Shown: positions 26,247 through 35,697 of the stretch, piece after piece
Layout: each line of letters begins with the position of its first letter
How positions within the stretch are numbered: position 1 is the first letter of the stretch
From: Wenyingzhuangia gilva
Lineage (GTDB): Bacteria > Bacteroidota > Bacteroidia > Flavobacteriales > Flavobacteriaceae
NCBI RefSeq assembly: GCF_030519655.1
Contig: NZ_JAUMIT010000001.1
Coordinates: forward strand, 496,001-560,000
Direction: 5' to 3'
DNA length: 64,000 bases
The notes under the pieces: generated by a model
Seen by the model: only the letters and a program-made list of their open reading frames with translations
What the model was told of the DNA's origin: nothing
Databases searched by the model: none
Translations under genes and position numbers: made by a program

Positions 26247-27464
26247 ATGAAGAAAGCTACACTAAGACTTACGTTACTTATTCTAATTTTATCAGTTACA
26301 AACCTAAGTGCTCAAAAAATAGGGCTTGATACTTTTGGAAAAGGTATTTTTAACAGTGTATCAAAAGACAGTACATGGAGTATGAAGTTTGGATTAAGAA
26401 TGCAATACTTAACCACTATTGGTTTAAATGCTGATGATCACAATCAGTTTGATTTTGACGGGAGTAATTTTCAAACAGATACTAAAGTTAGAAGATATCG
26501 TTTAAAATTTGATGGTTTTGTACTTTCTCCAAAACTTAAATATAAAATTGAGTTAGGAATGTCTAACAACGATACAGGTTCTGCAAACGAATACACAAAA
26601 TTAGGTCCTAAGTTAATTTTAGATGCCGTGATAAAATGGAACTTTTACAAAAACTTAGAGTTATGGGCTGGTCAAACCAAATTACCAGGAAACCGTGAAC
26701 GTGTAATTTCATCAGCAAACATGCAATTGGTAGACCGATCTTTATTAAATAAAGAATTCAATTTAGATAGAGATATGGGATTCCAATTAAGGAACCACCA
26801 CACCATTGGTAAACAATTTTTAATTAGAGAAGTTTTCGCCATTACTCAAGGAGAAGGTAGAAATATTACGACAGGAAATGTTGGTGGTCAGCAATACACA
26901 AGTAGAATAGAAGTTTTACCTTTTGGTGCCTTTACGGGTAAAGGAGATTATACAGGAGGTGATTTAAAAAGAGAAAAACATCCCAAACTGTCTATTGGAG
27001 CAACGTATAACCACAATGATAGAGCTTCCAGACAAAGAGGTAGTCAAGGAAGTGTTATAGAATTAATAGATGACAGCGGAAGTCCAGAAGACCATGTATT
27101 TGCTATGACAGATATAAATACAAGCTTTGTAGACTTTATGTACAAACATAAAGGTTACTCCGCTATGGGAGAATTTGCGTACAGAAATGCTGACGATCCT
27201 AAACTAGGAAATAAACCTGTTAAAGTAGGAAAAGGATACAACTTAGCGGTAGGATATTTATTTAATAATAACTATGAAATAGCTGCCAGATATACTCAGA
27301 TAGATTATAAGGGAATTGCAAACACTACTGAGCAATATACTGTTGGTGTTTCTAAATACATTGTGGGACATTCTTTAAAAATACAAACAGATGTAAGCTA
27401 CACCACCCTTGATAAAACTTCTGAAGGATTGCTCTACAGACTTCAATTTGAAGTTCATTTTTAA
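26247..27464 (+). CDS. Phosphate-selective porin O/P family protein
   Basis: A signal peptide (MKKATLRLTLLILILSVTNLSA) is followed by a beta-barrel of about 380 residues with the OprO/OprP pattern. WSMKFGLRMQYL, RRYRLKFDGFVLSPKLKYKIELGMS, LELWAGQTKLPGNRERVISS and FNLDRDMGFQLRN are all visible, and the chain ends in a strand with a terminal phenylalanine (LQFEVHF). It would let anions such as phosphate or polyphosphate cross the outer membrane. It lies after the PiT transporter gene, separated by a terminator, and has its own Pho-box-like promoter. Outer and inner membrane phosphate uptake are thus paired. Confidence 0.9.
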   Translation: MKKATLRLTLLILILSVTNLSAQKIGLDTFGKGIFNSVSKDSTWSMKFGLRMQYLTTIGLNADDHNQFDFDGSNFQTDTKVRRYRLKFDGFVLSPKLKYKIELGMSNNDTGSANEYTKLGPKLILDAVIKWNFYKNLELWAGQTKLPGNRERVISSANMQLVDRSLLNKEFNLDRDMGFQLRNHHTIGKQFLIREVFAITQGEGRNITTGNVGGQQYTSRIEVLPFGAFTGKGDYTGGDLKREKHPKLSIGATYNHNDRASRQRGSQGSVIELIDDSGSPEDHVFAMTDINTSFVDFMYKHKGYSAMGEFAYRNADDPKLGNKPVKVGKGYNLAVGYLFNNNYEIAARYTQIDYKGIANTTEQYTVGVSKYIVGHSLKIQTDVSYTTLDKTSEGLLYRLQFEVHF

Positions 27465-27477
27465 GAAACTTCAATCG

Positions 27478-27513
27478 AATAAAAAAACCGCCTTTGAAAC
27501 AAAAGCGGTTTGA
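27478..27513. terminator. Terminator between the porin and aminotransferase genes
   Basis: Arms AAACCGC / GCGGTTT with an inner TTTG / CAAA pairing. A T-run follows on the minus strand, so it mainly serves the aminotransferase gene; the plus-strand T-tract is poor. Confidence 0.8.
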
Positions 27514-27539
27514 TATTTATGATGATAAAGCGGTCTTTA

Positions 27540-28727
27540 TTAAGACAACACAGCTTTTATTCTTGCCACGGCTTCTCTTAATTGAGCTTCAGATGCTGCG
27601 TAAGAAATACGAATACAAGTAGGAGCTCCAAAATCTTCACCAGATACAGTTGCTACATTTGCTTCTTCTAATAACAACATAGAAAAATCTGCTGCAGAAT
27701 TAATTGCGTGTCCTTTAATTGTTTTTCCAATAAAAGCTGATACATCAGGGAAAATATAAAAAGCACCTTTAGGAACATTTAATTTAAACCCTTCAATTTC
27801 TCCTAATAACTCTAACATCATGTTTCTTCTTTTTTCAAATTCAACAACCATGTATTGAATTCTAGAAACAGGTTCAGTTAAAGCAGTAATCGCTGCTCTT
27901 TGAGCGATACAGTTGGTACCAGAAGTAATTTGTCCTTGCATTTTAGTACAAGCCTTTGCAATCCACTCAGGAGCACCAATATATCCTATTCTCCACCCTG
28001 TCATCGCAAAAGCTTTTGCCAATCCGTTTACAGTAATGGTTCTATCGTACATTGATGGAATACAAGCAATACTAAAGTTTGGTGTACCGTAGTTGATGTG
28101 TTCATAAATTTCATCAGAAACAATATAAATATCTGGATATTTTTCTAACACTGCAGCCAATGCTCTATAATCTTCTTCTGTATAAACAGTTCCACTTGGA
28201 TTGTTTGGAGAGTTAAAGAACACTATTTTGGTTTTAGGAGAAATTGCTTCTTCTAATTGTGCAGGTGTAATTTTAAAATCATTTTCAATGGTAGATGGAA
28301 TTTCTTTAAAAGTTGCTCCACCTAAAATTCCCAATGCAGAATATGACACCCAATATGGTGCGGGTAATAAAACCTCATCTCCTGGGTTTAACAATACTTG
28401 AGTAATGTTAGCCAAAGATTGTTTAGCACCTGTAGATACCACAATTTGACTTGGTTTATAGTCTAAATTATTATCTCTTTTAAATTTTAAAGAAATCGCT
28501 TCTTTTAATTCAACATAACCATCAACTGGACTATAAGAATTATAGTTGTCATTAATCGCTTGGATCGCTGCATCTTTAATATAATCTGGCGTATTAAAAT
28601 CTGGCTCTCCTAAACTCAAGCTAATGATGTCTTTTCCAGCTGATTTTAATTCTCTTGCTTTTGCAGCCATTGCTAAGGTAGCAGATGCTGGTAAACTCGT
28701 AATTCTGTCTGATAAAACTTGTTTCAT
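27540..28727 (-). CDS. Class I PLP-dependent aminotransferase (aspartate aminotransferase type)
   Basis: A 395-residue fold-type I enzyme. SLGEPDFNTPDYI near residue 40 binds substrate. VVSTGAKQSLAN and FNSPNNPSGTVYT line the cofactor site, and the Schiff-base lysine lies in VNGLAKAFAMTGWRIGY. The arginine that binds the alpha-carboxylate is in the C-terminal CIRISYAAS segment. This subgroup (aspartate aminotransferase Ib) uses aspartate and sometimes prephenate. It is monocistronic, with a terminator downstream. Confidence 0.92.
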   Translation of the reverse strand: MKQVLSDRITSLPASATLAMAAKARELKSAGKDIISLSLGEPDFNTPDYIKDAAIQAINDNYNSYSPVDGYVELKEAISLKFKRDNNLDYKPSQIVVSTGAKQSLANITQVLLNPGDEVLLPAPYWVSYSALGILGGATFKEIPSTIENDFKITPAQLEEAISPKTKIVFFNSPNNPSGTVYTEEDYRALAAVLEKYPDIYIVSDEIYEHINYGTPNFSIACIPSMYDRTITVNGLAKAFAMTGWRIGYIGAPEWIAKACTKMQGQITSGTNCIAQRAAITALTEPVSRIQYMVVEFEKRRNMMLELLGEIEGFKLNVPKGAFYIFPDVSAFIGKTIKGHAINSAADFSMLLLEEANVATVSGEDFGAPTCIRISYAASEAQLREAVARIKAVLS

Positions 28728-28753
28728 TGTGAAATTTACTTAATATGTATTCT

Positions 28754-29845
28754 TTATCCCATTTGGGGTTGTTTTCCTAAAATAATTAATTGATTGATAT
28801 GCGCTCTTAAAGCTGATTTTACCGTTTCATATTCGTGATATGGTAACTCAAATTCTTTAGCAGTTTTTTTTACAATTTTAGAAATATCTTTGTAATGAAC
28901 ATGCGATATTGTTGGAAATATATGATGTTCTATTTGATAATTTAATCCTCCTAAAAAATAAGAAACTATCTTATTCTTTGTCGCGAAATTTGCAGTTTCT
29001 TGTAATTGATGTGCCGCCCAACTTCTCTTTTCACTCTCTAATTCTTCAGGAGATATTACCTCAACAACATCTGTAATATGTGCCAATTGAAATACTACAC
29101 TTAATACCAAACCAGCTACGTAATGCATGACTAAAAACCCAACTAACCACTGGTACCAAACAATATCCATGACCAATAAAGGTAATACTAACCAAAATAA
29201 ATAGTAAACTATTTTAGTCATAATCAATAAAGACCATTCTTTAGCTGCATTTAGCTCTCCTTCAGCACTTAATTTATGTTTGATGTATTTTGGTGTTTGT
29301 CTAAAATCTACTACCAAAGCCCATTGTATGGTTAACAAACCATATAAAAAGAAGGCATAAAATCTTTGATATTTATGAAAACGTTTCCAAGGTTCGTGTT
29401 TAGACAACCTGATTACTCCTTGAATATCTATATCTTCGTCAATTCCTTCAACATTTGTATACGTGTGGTGCAATAAATTGTGTTGCACTTTCCAGTTGTA
29501 AACATTTCCTGCCAAAATATAAATACTGTTTCCCATCAATTGATTAACCCACCATTTGCTAGAAAAAGATCCGTGATTGCTATCATGCATCACATTCATT
29601 CCAACTCCTGCCATTCCCAAGCCCATAATGATACACATCAAAATGCGGTAAATATTGGCCATCGGGAAAAACATTAATGCTATATATGGAACAAACAATA
29701 AGGAAAACATTAAGATTGCTTTAGAATAAAGCACCCAATTTCCTGTACGCTTAAGGTTGTTATCCTTAAAATACTTGTTAACTCTCTGATTAAGAGTTTT
29801 AAAAAATTGATTATTACTTTCTCTTGAAAAACTTACTTGTAGCAT
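28754..29845 (-). CDS. Membrane fatty acid (acyl) desaturase
   Basis: A 363-residue integral membrane di-iron desaturase. The three histidine boxes are HDSNH (87-91), HNLLHH (122-127) and the C-terminal IEHHIFPTISH. Membrane helix pairs flank the boxes (about 45-85 and 185-235). Boxes of this type occur in the acyl-CoA/lipid desaturase family of Bacteroidota. It would introduce a double bond into membrane acyl chains and so tune fluidity at low temperature. Its promoter has a good -7 and a TTG at 23 bp. The position of the new double bond cannot be predicted. Confidence 0.92.
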   Translation of the reverse strand: MLQVSFSRESNNQFFKTLNQRVNKYFKDNNLKRTGNWVLYSKAILMFSLLFVPYIALMFFPMANIYRILMCIIMGLGMAGVGMNVMHDSNHGSFSSKWWVNQLMGNSIYILAGNVYNWKVQHNLLHHTYTNVEGIDEDIDIQGVIRLSKHEPWKRFHKYQRFYAFFLYGLLTIQWALVVDFRQTPKYIKHKLSAEGELNAAKEWSLLIMTKIVYYLFWLVLPLLVMDIVWYQWLVGFLVMHYVAGLVLSVVFQLAHITDVVEVISPEELESEKRSWAAHQLQETANFATKNKIVSYFLGGLNYQIEHHIFPTISHVHYKDISKIVKKTAKEFELPYHEYETVKSALRAHINQLIILGKQPQMG

Positions 29846-29866
29846 TTGTTATGAATGTTCAGCCTA

Positions 29867-29900
29867 CAAAAGTAACTAATTTTTATTCACTTTATTTCAA
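29867..29900 (-). promoter_or_regulatory. Desaturase gene promoter
   Basis: Minus-strand TTG (29898-29900), 23 bp spacer, TACTTTTG (29867-29874): both Bacteroidota promoter elements are present. Confidence 0.65.
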
Positions 29901-29995
29901 TTAGGCGTTAAGAAATTTAAGATTTTTACAATTTCCTTATAAATGTAAAGAACATTTAACTAACTGTTTACTATTTATTTTCAACGGAAATCAAT

Positions 29996-30003
29996 TACTT
30001 TTG
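29996..30003 (+). promoter_or_regulatory. rsmG promoter -7 element close to the start codon
   Basis: TACTTTTG, a perfect consensus, ends only 7 bp before the rsmG ATG, so the transcript leader must be very short. Confidence 0.6.
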
Positions 30004-30010
30004 CATCACG

Positions 30011-30655
30011 ATGATAACAGTAGACATAATTTTAAAATACTTTCCGGATTTAACGGAAACACAAATAACTCAATTTACACAATTAGAAAACTTATATAAA
30101 GAGTGGAATGCTCAAATAAATGTAGTTTCTAGAAAAGATATTGATGAGTTATATATTAGACACGTATTACACTCTTTGGGAATTGCTAAAGTTCAACCCT
30201 TTAAACCAGGAGCTAGAATTTTAGACGTAGGTACAGGTGGTGGTTTTCCTGGAATTCCATTGGCTATTTTATTTCCTGAAACAGAATTTTTATTGGTAGA
30301 TTCTATTGGTAAAAAAATTAAAGTGGTGAATGGTGTGGCTCAAGGAATTGGCTTAACCAACTTAACCGCAAAACACATGAGAGCAGAAGAAGTAAAAGGT
30401 GAATTTGACTTTGTGGTCAGTAGAGCTGTTACTGCCATGCCTGATTTTGTGAAGTGGGTAAAAAATAAATGTGCTAAAAAGTACAACCACAAACTTAAAA
30501 ACGGAATACTGTATTTAAAAGGAGGAGATTTATCCGAAGAACTAAAGGATTTTCCAGGTTGTACGTTGTATGATTTACCTACCTTTTTTGAAGAAGATTT
30601 TTTTGAAACTAAAAAAGTGGTTCACTTACCTTTAAAGTTCAAACCTGGTAAATAA
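30011..30655 (+). CDS. rsmG: 16S rRNA (guanine(527)-N7)-methyltransferase
   Basis: This 214-residue SAM-dependent methyltransferase modifies G527 of 16S rRNA. The RsmG pattern is clear: an N-terminal helix bundle with EWNAQINVVSRKDIDELYIRHVLHSL, the SAM-binding loop ILDVGTGGGFPGIPLAI and SRAVTAMPDFVKWV. It is translationally coupled by a TAATG overlap to the next gene, a PorT-like protein. Confidence 0.96.
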   Translation: MITVDIILKYFPDLTETQITQFTQLENLYKEWNAQINVVSRKDIDELYIRHVLHSLGIAKVQPFKPGARILDVGTGGGFPGIPLAILFPETEFLLVDSIGKKIKVVNGVAQGIGLTNLTAKHMRAEEVKGEFDFVVSRAVTAMPDFVKWVKNKCAKKYNHKLKNGILYLKGGDLSEELKDFPGCTLYDLPTFFEEDFFETKKVVHLPLKFKPGK

Positions 30656-31347
30656 TGAATATAAAAGGCTTTCTTTTAATGTTTATCATTTCATGTTCTC
30701 TTTTTGCTCAACAAGAAGAGGATGATGCGGAAGTTTATATTGATGACCATTATCTTGAAGACCAATTTTATTTAGGCGTTCAATACAATTTCCTTGTGGG
30801 AACTAAAAATGGACTTAAAAACACCGGCGTTCCATTTAGTATAGAAGCTGGGTTTATTAAAGACATTCCCATTAACAAACAAAGAAATAAAGCCATAGGA
30901 ATAGGTGCTGGTTATAATTTTGATGTATTAAGACCCAATATTGCCATTACTAAAAATGGTAATGACATGGTTTTTAACATTGATAATAATTATAATAGAT
31001 ATGATTTTACTTCTCACAATTTAGAATTCCCTTTAGAATATAGATGGAGAACCTCTACTGCCACCAATAATAGTTTTTGGAGAATTTATTCGGGTGTTTC
31101 CTTAATTTACAACCTACAAAATAGCGCAAGCTTTGATGACAATAGCGGAAACACCACTAAATTTACCAACCTTACTCAGTTAAATAGCACCAATTTTACT
31201 CTATACACTTCTATAGGTTTTGGTACTTGGAACTTTCATGTAAAATACTATCTAAATCCACCTTTTAAAGATAGTCTTAGAACAGAAACAGGAGAAAAAC
31301 TAAACTTTAATCAATTAAAAATCGGAGTGATGTTTTATCTATTATAG
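30655..31347 (+). CDS. PorT-like outer membrane beta-barrel protein
   Basis: A signal peptide (cleavage near LFAQ) is followed by an acidic stretch (QEEDDAEVYIDDHYLEDQ) and a small beta-barrel of alternating strands ending in IGVMFYLL. This is the architecture of PorT-family proteins in Flavobacteriaceae. PorT itself assists the type IX secretion system in Porphyromonas, but most family members are uncharacterised. Its start overlaps the rsmG stop (TAATG), and its stop overlaps the stop of the convergent membrane-protein gene by 6 bp, with no terminator between. Confidence 0.75.
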   Translation: MNIKGFLLMFIISCSLFAQQEEDDAEVYIDDHYLEDQFYLGVQYNFLVGTKNGLKNTGVPFSIEAGFIKDIPINKQRNKAIGIGAGYNFDVLRPNIAITKNGNDMVFNIDNNYNRYDFTSHNLEFPLEYRWRTSTATNNSFWRIYSGVSLIYNLQNSASFDDNSGNTTKFTNLTQLNSTNFTLYTSIGFGTWNFHVKYYLNPPFKDSLRTETGEKLNFNQLKIGVMFYLL

Positions 31348-31941
31348 AACAAAACTCAACAAAATAGGCAAGAGTAAACCAAGAGAGGTTCCAATAATAA
31401 TCTCTTTAAAATTATGAGCTTGTAATTTTAATCTTGCTGTAGCTAACCACCCTGTTATCGCAAACAATAATGCAATGACAATTACAGGATAATAATAAGA
31501 AGATCCATAAATAATAGTAAACCCTAACAAGCCTGCCATCCCCAACATATGGAGACTAATTTTTATGTTTTTAAATAAAAAAAATATGGTCACCAACAAA
31601 CCAGCGGCAGTAGCGTAAGCCAAAACAGTCAATTCTCTTAATTGCCAAATACGCCCTAGCATCTGAGCTAAGAACAAATAATTAACCATCATTAAAGCAA
31701 CTGGCAACTTTCTTTCATGAGCAGTAGTGACTTGAATACTTTTTATCTGTCCCATCAATTTTAGTAAAAAAATGGTTAGCAGAGGCACTAAAAAAGTTGC
31801 TCCAGCTACAATAAAAAAGATCAAATATATTTGCATTTTAGAAATGGGCAAAGGCAATACATTTAAATACACCCAAGCCCCAAACATAGGTAAAAATATA
31901 GGATGAAAAATGACTGAAATTACCTTATATACTTTTTCCAT
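31342..31941 (-). CDS. Integral membrane protein, distant PAP2-like
   Basis: A 199-residue protein with five to six hydrophobic helices. Segments such as AHERKLPVAL, HMLGMAGLLGFT and TARLKLQAHNFKEIIIGTSLG occupy the places of the three PAP2 phosphatase motifs (KxxxxxxRP, PSGH, SRxxxxxHxxxD). The canonical residues are only partly kept, so phosphatase activity is uncertain. It lies 3 bp downstream of rpoN on the same strand and is probably co-transcribed with it. Confidence 0.6.
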   Translation of the reverse strand: MEKVYKVISVIFHPIFLPMFGAWVYLNVLPLPISKMQIYLIFFIVAGATFLVPLLTIFLLKLMGQIKSIQVTTAHERKLPVALMMVNYLFLAQMLGRIWQLRELTVLAYATAAGLLVTIFFLFKNIKISLHMLGMAGLLGFTIIYGSSYYYPVIVIALLFAITGWLATARLKLQAHNFKEIIIGTSLGLLLPILLSFVL

Positions 31942-31944
31942 GCT

Positions 31945-33399
31945 TTATATTTCCTTTCTCAATCTCGCAACAGGAATATCCAATTGTTCTCTATATTTTG
32001 CTACGGTTCTACGAGCAATTAAATAACCTTTTTCTTTTAAGTGGGCAGACAATTTATCATCTGTTAACGGTTTCTTTTTATCTTCATTTTCTATCACCGT
32101 TTTTAATATACTTTTAATTTCTCTGGTAGAAATATCCTCTCCTTGATCATTTTTCATCGATTCTGAGAAAAACTCTTTTACCAACTTTGTTCCATAAGGG
32201 GTTGAACAATATTTACTATTGGCCACCCTAGAAACCGTAGAAATATCCATGTCTATTTTTTCTGCAACATCTTTTAAAATCATTGGTTTTAATTTGCTTT
32301 CATCTCCTGTTAACAAATATTCCTTTTGCATATCCATAATGGTACTCATGGTCACCATTAAGGTTTGCTGACGTTGTTTGATGGCATCGATAAACCATTT
32401 GGCAGAATCTAACTTTTGTTTGATGAACTGTACTGCATCTTTTTGGGACTTGGTTTTGATTTTAGCCTCTTGATATCCTTTTAACATATTGTTGTATTCT
32501 CTAGAAATATGTAATTCTGGAGCATTTCTAGAGTTTAACAATAATTCTAACTCCCCATCTGAAATTCTAATGGTAAAATCTGGGACTACTTGCTCGGCAA
32601 TTTTAGAGTTCCCTACTACAGCTCCTCCTGGTTTCGGGTTTAATTTTTCAACCTCTTTAATGGCTAATTTTAAATCTTCTTCAACAATATCAAATTTAGC
32701 TAACAATTTATCGTAATGCTTCTTTACAAAAGCATCAAAAGCAGTTTCTAATATTTTAATAGCCAATTCTACTGATTTTGTTGGGTTTTTGGCCTCTAAC
32801 TGAATGATTAAACATTCTTTTAAGTCTCTAGCTCCAACTCCCGTAGGTTCTAATTTTTGAACCACCTCATATAAAATATCATCTACTTTGTTTTCATCTA
32901 CAAAAATGTTCTGTGTAAATGCTAAATCATCTACAATATCAATGGTATCTCTTCTTAAGTACCCGTTGTCGTTAATACTTCCTACTAAAAACTCAGCAAT
33001 CGCATACTCTTCATCATTTAAGGTAAACGTATTTAATTGGTTGATTAATGATTGATGAAAACTTAAACCTCCTTCATAAGGCACTTCTCTATCTTCATCA
33101 TCGGCGGAATAATTATTTGCCTGTAACTTATAACTAGGAATATCATCATCACTTAAATATTCATCAATATTGATATCATCAGCAGCAATGGACTCATTTC
33201 CTTCATCTGCATAATCATCATAATTTTCCTCGTAAGTTTCTTCTTGCTCTTTTCCAGACTCTAAAGCAGGATTTTCCTCTATCTCTTGTTTTAGTCTCTG
33301 TTCAAAAGCTTGTGTAGGCAATTGAATCATCTTCATCAACTGAATTTGTTGAGGAGATAACTTTTGAGATAATTTTAAATTTAAGCTTTGTTTTAACAT
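31945..33399 (-). CDS. rpoN: RNA polymerase sigma-54 factor
   Basis: Alternative sigma factor for promoters of the -24/-12 type, needing an AAA+ activator. All regions are present. Region I is glutamine/leucine-rich (LNLKLSQKLSPQQIQLMKMIQLPT). Region II is very acidic (about 48-110, rich in D and E). The core-binding region follows, then a helix-turn-helix (AEKIDMDISTVSRVANSKY) and the RpoN box ARRTVAKYRE at 462-471. Length (484) is normal. I found no convincing -24/-12 promoter in this window, so local targets are not proposed. Confidence 0.97.
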   Translation of the reverse strand: MLKQSLNLKLSQKLSPQQIQLMKMIQLPTQAFEQRLKQEIEENPALESGKEQEETYEENYDDYADEGNESIAADDINIDEYLSDDDIPSYKLQANNYSADDEDREVPYEGGLSFHQSLINQLNTFTLNDEEYAIAEFLVGSINDNGYLRRDTIDIVDDLAFTQNIFVDENKVDDILYEVVQKLEPTGVGARDLKECLIIQLEAKNPTKSVELAIKILETAFDAFVKKHYDKLLAKFDIVEEDLKLAIKEVEKLNPKPGGAVVGNSKIAEQVVPDFTIRISDGELELLLNSRNAPELHISREYNNMLKGYQEAKIKTKSQKDAVQFIKQKLDSAKWFIDAIKQRQQTLMVTMSTIMDMQKEYLLTGDESKLKPMILKDVAEKIDMDISTVSRVANSKYCSTPYGTKLVKEFFSESMKNDQGEDISTREIKSILKTVIENEDKKKPLTDDKLSAHLKEKGYLIARRTVAKYREQLDIPVARLRKEI

Positions 33400-33597
33400 A
33401 ATTATTTTTAGTCTGTTGAATGGACTATTTAACTAAGATAATAAAGTATTTCATAGAAACAAGCGAATGCCTTATCAAATTTAATACCAAACTTTAAAAA
33501 CTATTTTTTTTAACATAGTTTAAGAAATTAAAAACATTGCTAACCTATAGTTAAATCCTTATATTTAGCTAAATCAACAAAGAAACAAATAACCTTT

Positions 33598-35124
33598 ATG
33601 AATATTGAAGAAATAGAGAATATTGAATTAAAATACTTAGATATTGATGACTATCAAGACTTAAAAGAAGCCATGATTGAAGCTTATAAGGCTTTAGATG
33701 ATTCTTATTGGGAAAAATATCAAATACAGTCTTTGATAGATAAATTTAAAGAAGGCCAAATTGTAATAAAAGTAAACGGACAATTGGCTGGTTGCGCATT
33801 ATCCATCATTGTTGATTACGATAAATTTTCAGACAATCATACTTACGAAGAAATTACCGCAAATTATACTTTTAATTCTCACACAGACAAAGGAGATATG
33901 CTTTATGGAATTGATGTCTTTATCAAACCAGAGTTTAGGGGACTTAGACTGGGTAGAAGATTGTATGATTACCGAAAAGAATTATGTGAAAACTTAAATT
34001 TAAAAGGAATTGTATTTGGAGGGAGAATTCCTAATTACCACAAATATGCACACAGAATTAAACCCAAAACATATATAGAGAAAGTAAAACGTAAGGAAAT
34101 CAATGATCCTGTTTTGAACTTTCAAATTTCTAACGATTTTCATCCAACTAAAATCTTGACAGGTTATTTAGAAGGCGATACTGCTTCTAATGAATTTGCT
34201 GTATTGTTACGTTGGGATAATATTTACTATCAAAAACCAAACAAAATTGCCGCTCACACCAAAGAAGTAGTCCGTTTAGGATTGGTTCAATGGCAAATGA
34301 GACCTTATAAAGATTTGGAAGATTTATTACAGCAAGTCGAGTTTTTTGTGGATGCCGTTTCTGGTTACAGATCAGATTTTGCTTTATTTCCTGAGTTTTT
34401 TAATGCTCCTTTAATGGCAGAAAACAATCATTTACCTGTTTCTGAAGCCATTAGAGAGTTGGCCAAACACACACACGATATAGTTCAAAAATTCTCTGAA
34501 TTATCTATCTCATACAACATCAATATCATTGCGGGTAGTATGCCCGAAATGAAGGGAAACAAACTTTATAATGTAGGTTATTTGTGCAGACGTGATGGAT
34601 CTATAGAGCGTTATGAAAAAATTCACGTAACTCCAGACGAAGAAAAAATATGGGGAATGCAAGGAGGGTCTGAAATTAAAACCTTTGATACTGATTGTGG
34701 TAAAGTAGGAATTTTAATTTGTTATGATTCTGAATTCCCTGAATTAAGCAGGCTATTGGCTGATGACGGAATGGACATTTTATTTGTTCCTTTTTTAACC
34801 GATACTCAAAACGGATACTCCAGAGTTAGGCATTGTGCACAAGCCAGAGCCATAGAAAACGAATGTTATGTAGCCATTGCTGGTAGCGTAGGGAATTTAC
34901 CAAAAGTAGAAAATATGGATATTCAATATGCACAATCTATGGTATTTACCCCTTGTGATTTTGCCTTTCCTACCAACGGAATTAAAGCCGAGGCAACCCC
35001 AAACACAGAAATGATTTTAATTGCTGATGTTGATTTGAGTTTGTTAAAAGAATTAAACCAACACGGAAGCGTTAGAAACTTAAAAGATAGAAGAACAGAT
35101 GTTTACGAGCTGATAAAAAAATAA
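33598..35124 (+). CDS. GNAT acetyltransferase fused to carbon-nitrogen hydrolase
   Basis: A 508-residue two-domain enzyme. Residues 1-200 are a GNAT domain (IDVFIKPEFRGLRLGRRLYDYR holds the acetyl-CoA loop R-G-x-x-x-G-R). Residues 225-508 are a nitrilase-superfamily amidohydrolase with the catalytic triad E266 (LFPEFF), K341 (YEKIHVTPDE) and C375 (LICYDSEFPE). The fusion is recurrent in Bacteroidota and other phyla. By analogy the hydrolase splits an amide or deaminated glutathione-like substrate and the GNAT domain acetylates an amine; the true substrate is unknown. No signal peptide. Confidence 0.92.
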   Translation: MNIEEIENIELKYLDIDDYQDLKEAMIEAYKALDDSYWEKYQIQSLIDKFKEGQIVIKVNGQLAGCALSIIVDYDKFSDNHTYEEITANYTFNSHTDKGDMLYGIDVFIKPEFRGLRLGRRLYDYRKELCENLNLKGIVFGGRIPNYHKYAHRIKPKTYIEKVKRKEINDPVLNFQISNDFHPTKILTGYLEGDTASNEFAVLLRWDNIYYQKPNKIAAHTKEVVRLGLVQWQMRPYKDLEDLLQQVEFFVDAVSGYRSDFALFPEFFNAPLMAENNHLPVSEAIRELAKHTHDIVQKFSELSISYNINIIAGSMPEMKGNKLYNVGYLCRRDGSIERYEKIHVTPDEEKIWGMQGGSEIKTFDTDCGKVGILICYDSEFPELSRLLADDGMDILFVPFLTDTQNGYSRVRHCAQARAIENECYVAIAGSVGNLPKVENMDIQYAQSMVFTPCDFAFPTNGIKAEATPNTEMILIADVDLSLLKELNQHGSVRNLKDRRTDVYELIKK

Positions 35125-35129
35125 GAAAC

Positions 35130-35166
35130 TTGATTTAATTTGAGTAATTTTAAATTACTAAATCAA
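35130..35166. repeat. Imperfect palindrome upstream of the DoxX gene
   Basis: Left arm TTGATTTA...GTAATTT and right arm AAATTACTAAATCAA pair with a 6-base bulge. It ends 14 bp before the DoxX start and lacks a T-run, so it is more likely an operator or leader hairpin than a terminator. Confidence 0.4.
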
Positions 35167-35179
35167 AAAAACTTAAAAA

Positions 35180-35554
35180 ATGAAAAACAAAATTCTTTTT
35201 GTATTGTGTTTATTATTTGGGCTGATGTTTATCAATGCCGGTTTCAACAAATTCTTTAACTACATGCCTATGCCAGAGGAGATGCCTCAGGAATTACTAG
35301 ACGCAATGACTGCTATGATGAGTTTAAAATGGTTAATGCCATTGGTTGCAGTGGTAGAAATAATAGGAGGTGCTTTATTTATTTTTAACAAAACAAGAGC
35401 CCTGGGAGCTATTATTCTTTTACCTGTTATGGTGGGAATTGTACTTTTCCATTTAACTACAGACCATGAATTAATTTTACCAGCTGTTTTTAGTACTATT
35501 TTAATTTGGGCTATGGTAGAAAACAAAGAGAAATACGCACCTTTATTTAAGTAA
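35180..35554 (+). CDS. DoxX family membrane protein
   Basis: A 124-residue protein with four hydrophobic helices (about 4-21, 50-67, 75-92, 98-112). The family start LFGLMFINAGFNKFF is visible, as is the VVEIIGGALFIFNKTRALGAIILLPVM core. DoxX proteins are small quinone-linked or redox-related membrane proteins of unclear activity. Family members accompany MNIO/bufferin clusters elsewhere; such a cluster starts 1.2 kb downstream here, but a terminator and a symporter gene lie between. Monocistronic by appearance. Confidence 0.85.
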   Translation: MKNKILFVLCLLFGLMFINAGFNKFFNYMPMPEEMPQELLDAMTAMMSLKWLMPLVAVVEIIGGALFIFNKTRALGAIILLPVMVGIVLFHLTTDHELILPAVFSTILIWAMVENKEKYAPLFK

Positions 35555-35594
35555 GCAACAATCTTAAAACACTCTCTTGTTTTTATAAAACTTC

Positions 35595-35632
35595 AAAACC
35601 ACTCATGTAATTTTTCATGAGCGGTTTTTTAT
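35595..35632 (+). terminator. DoxX gene terminator
   Basis: The stem AAAACC-CTCATG / CATGAG-GGTTTT with one mismatch is followed by TTTTTT. Confidence 0.85.
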
Positions 35633-35697
35633 TCCTTATACTTAACACCTTCTAAAACTGCTCTAATTTTTGAATTTTAGTTCTAATTAAAAACACC

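Noticed and set aside
31945-33399. Sigma-54 (-24/-12) promoters for genes in the window, given that rpoN is present
   Set aside because: I found no convincing TGGC-N8-10-TTGC upstream of any gene here.
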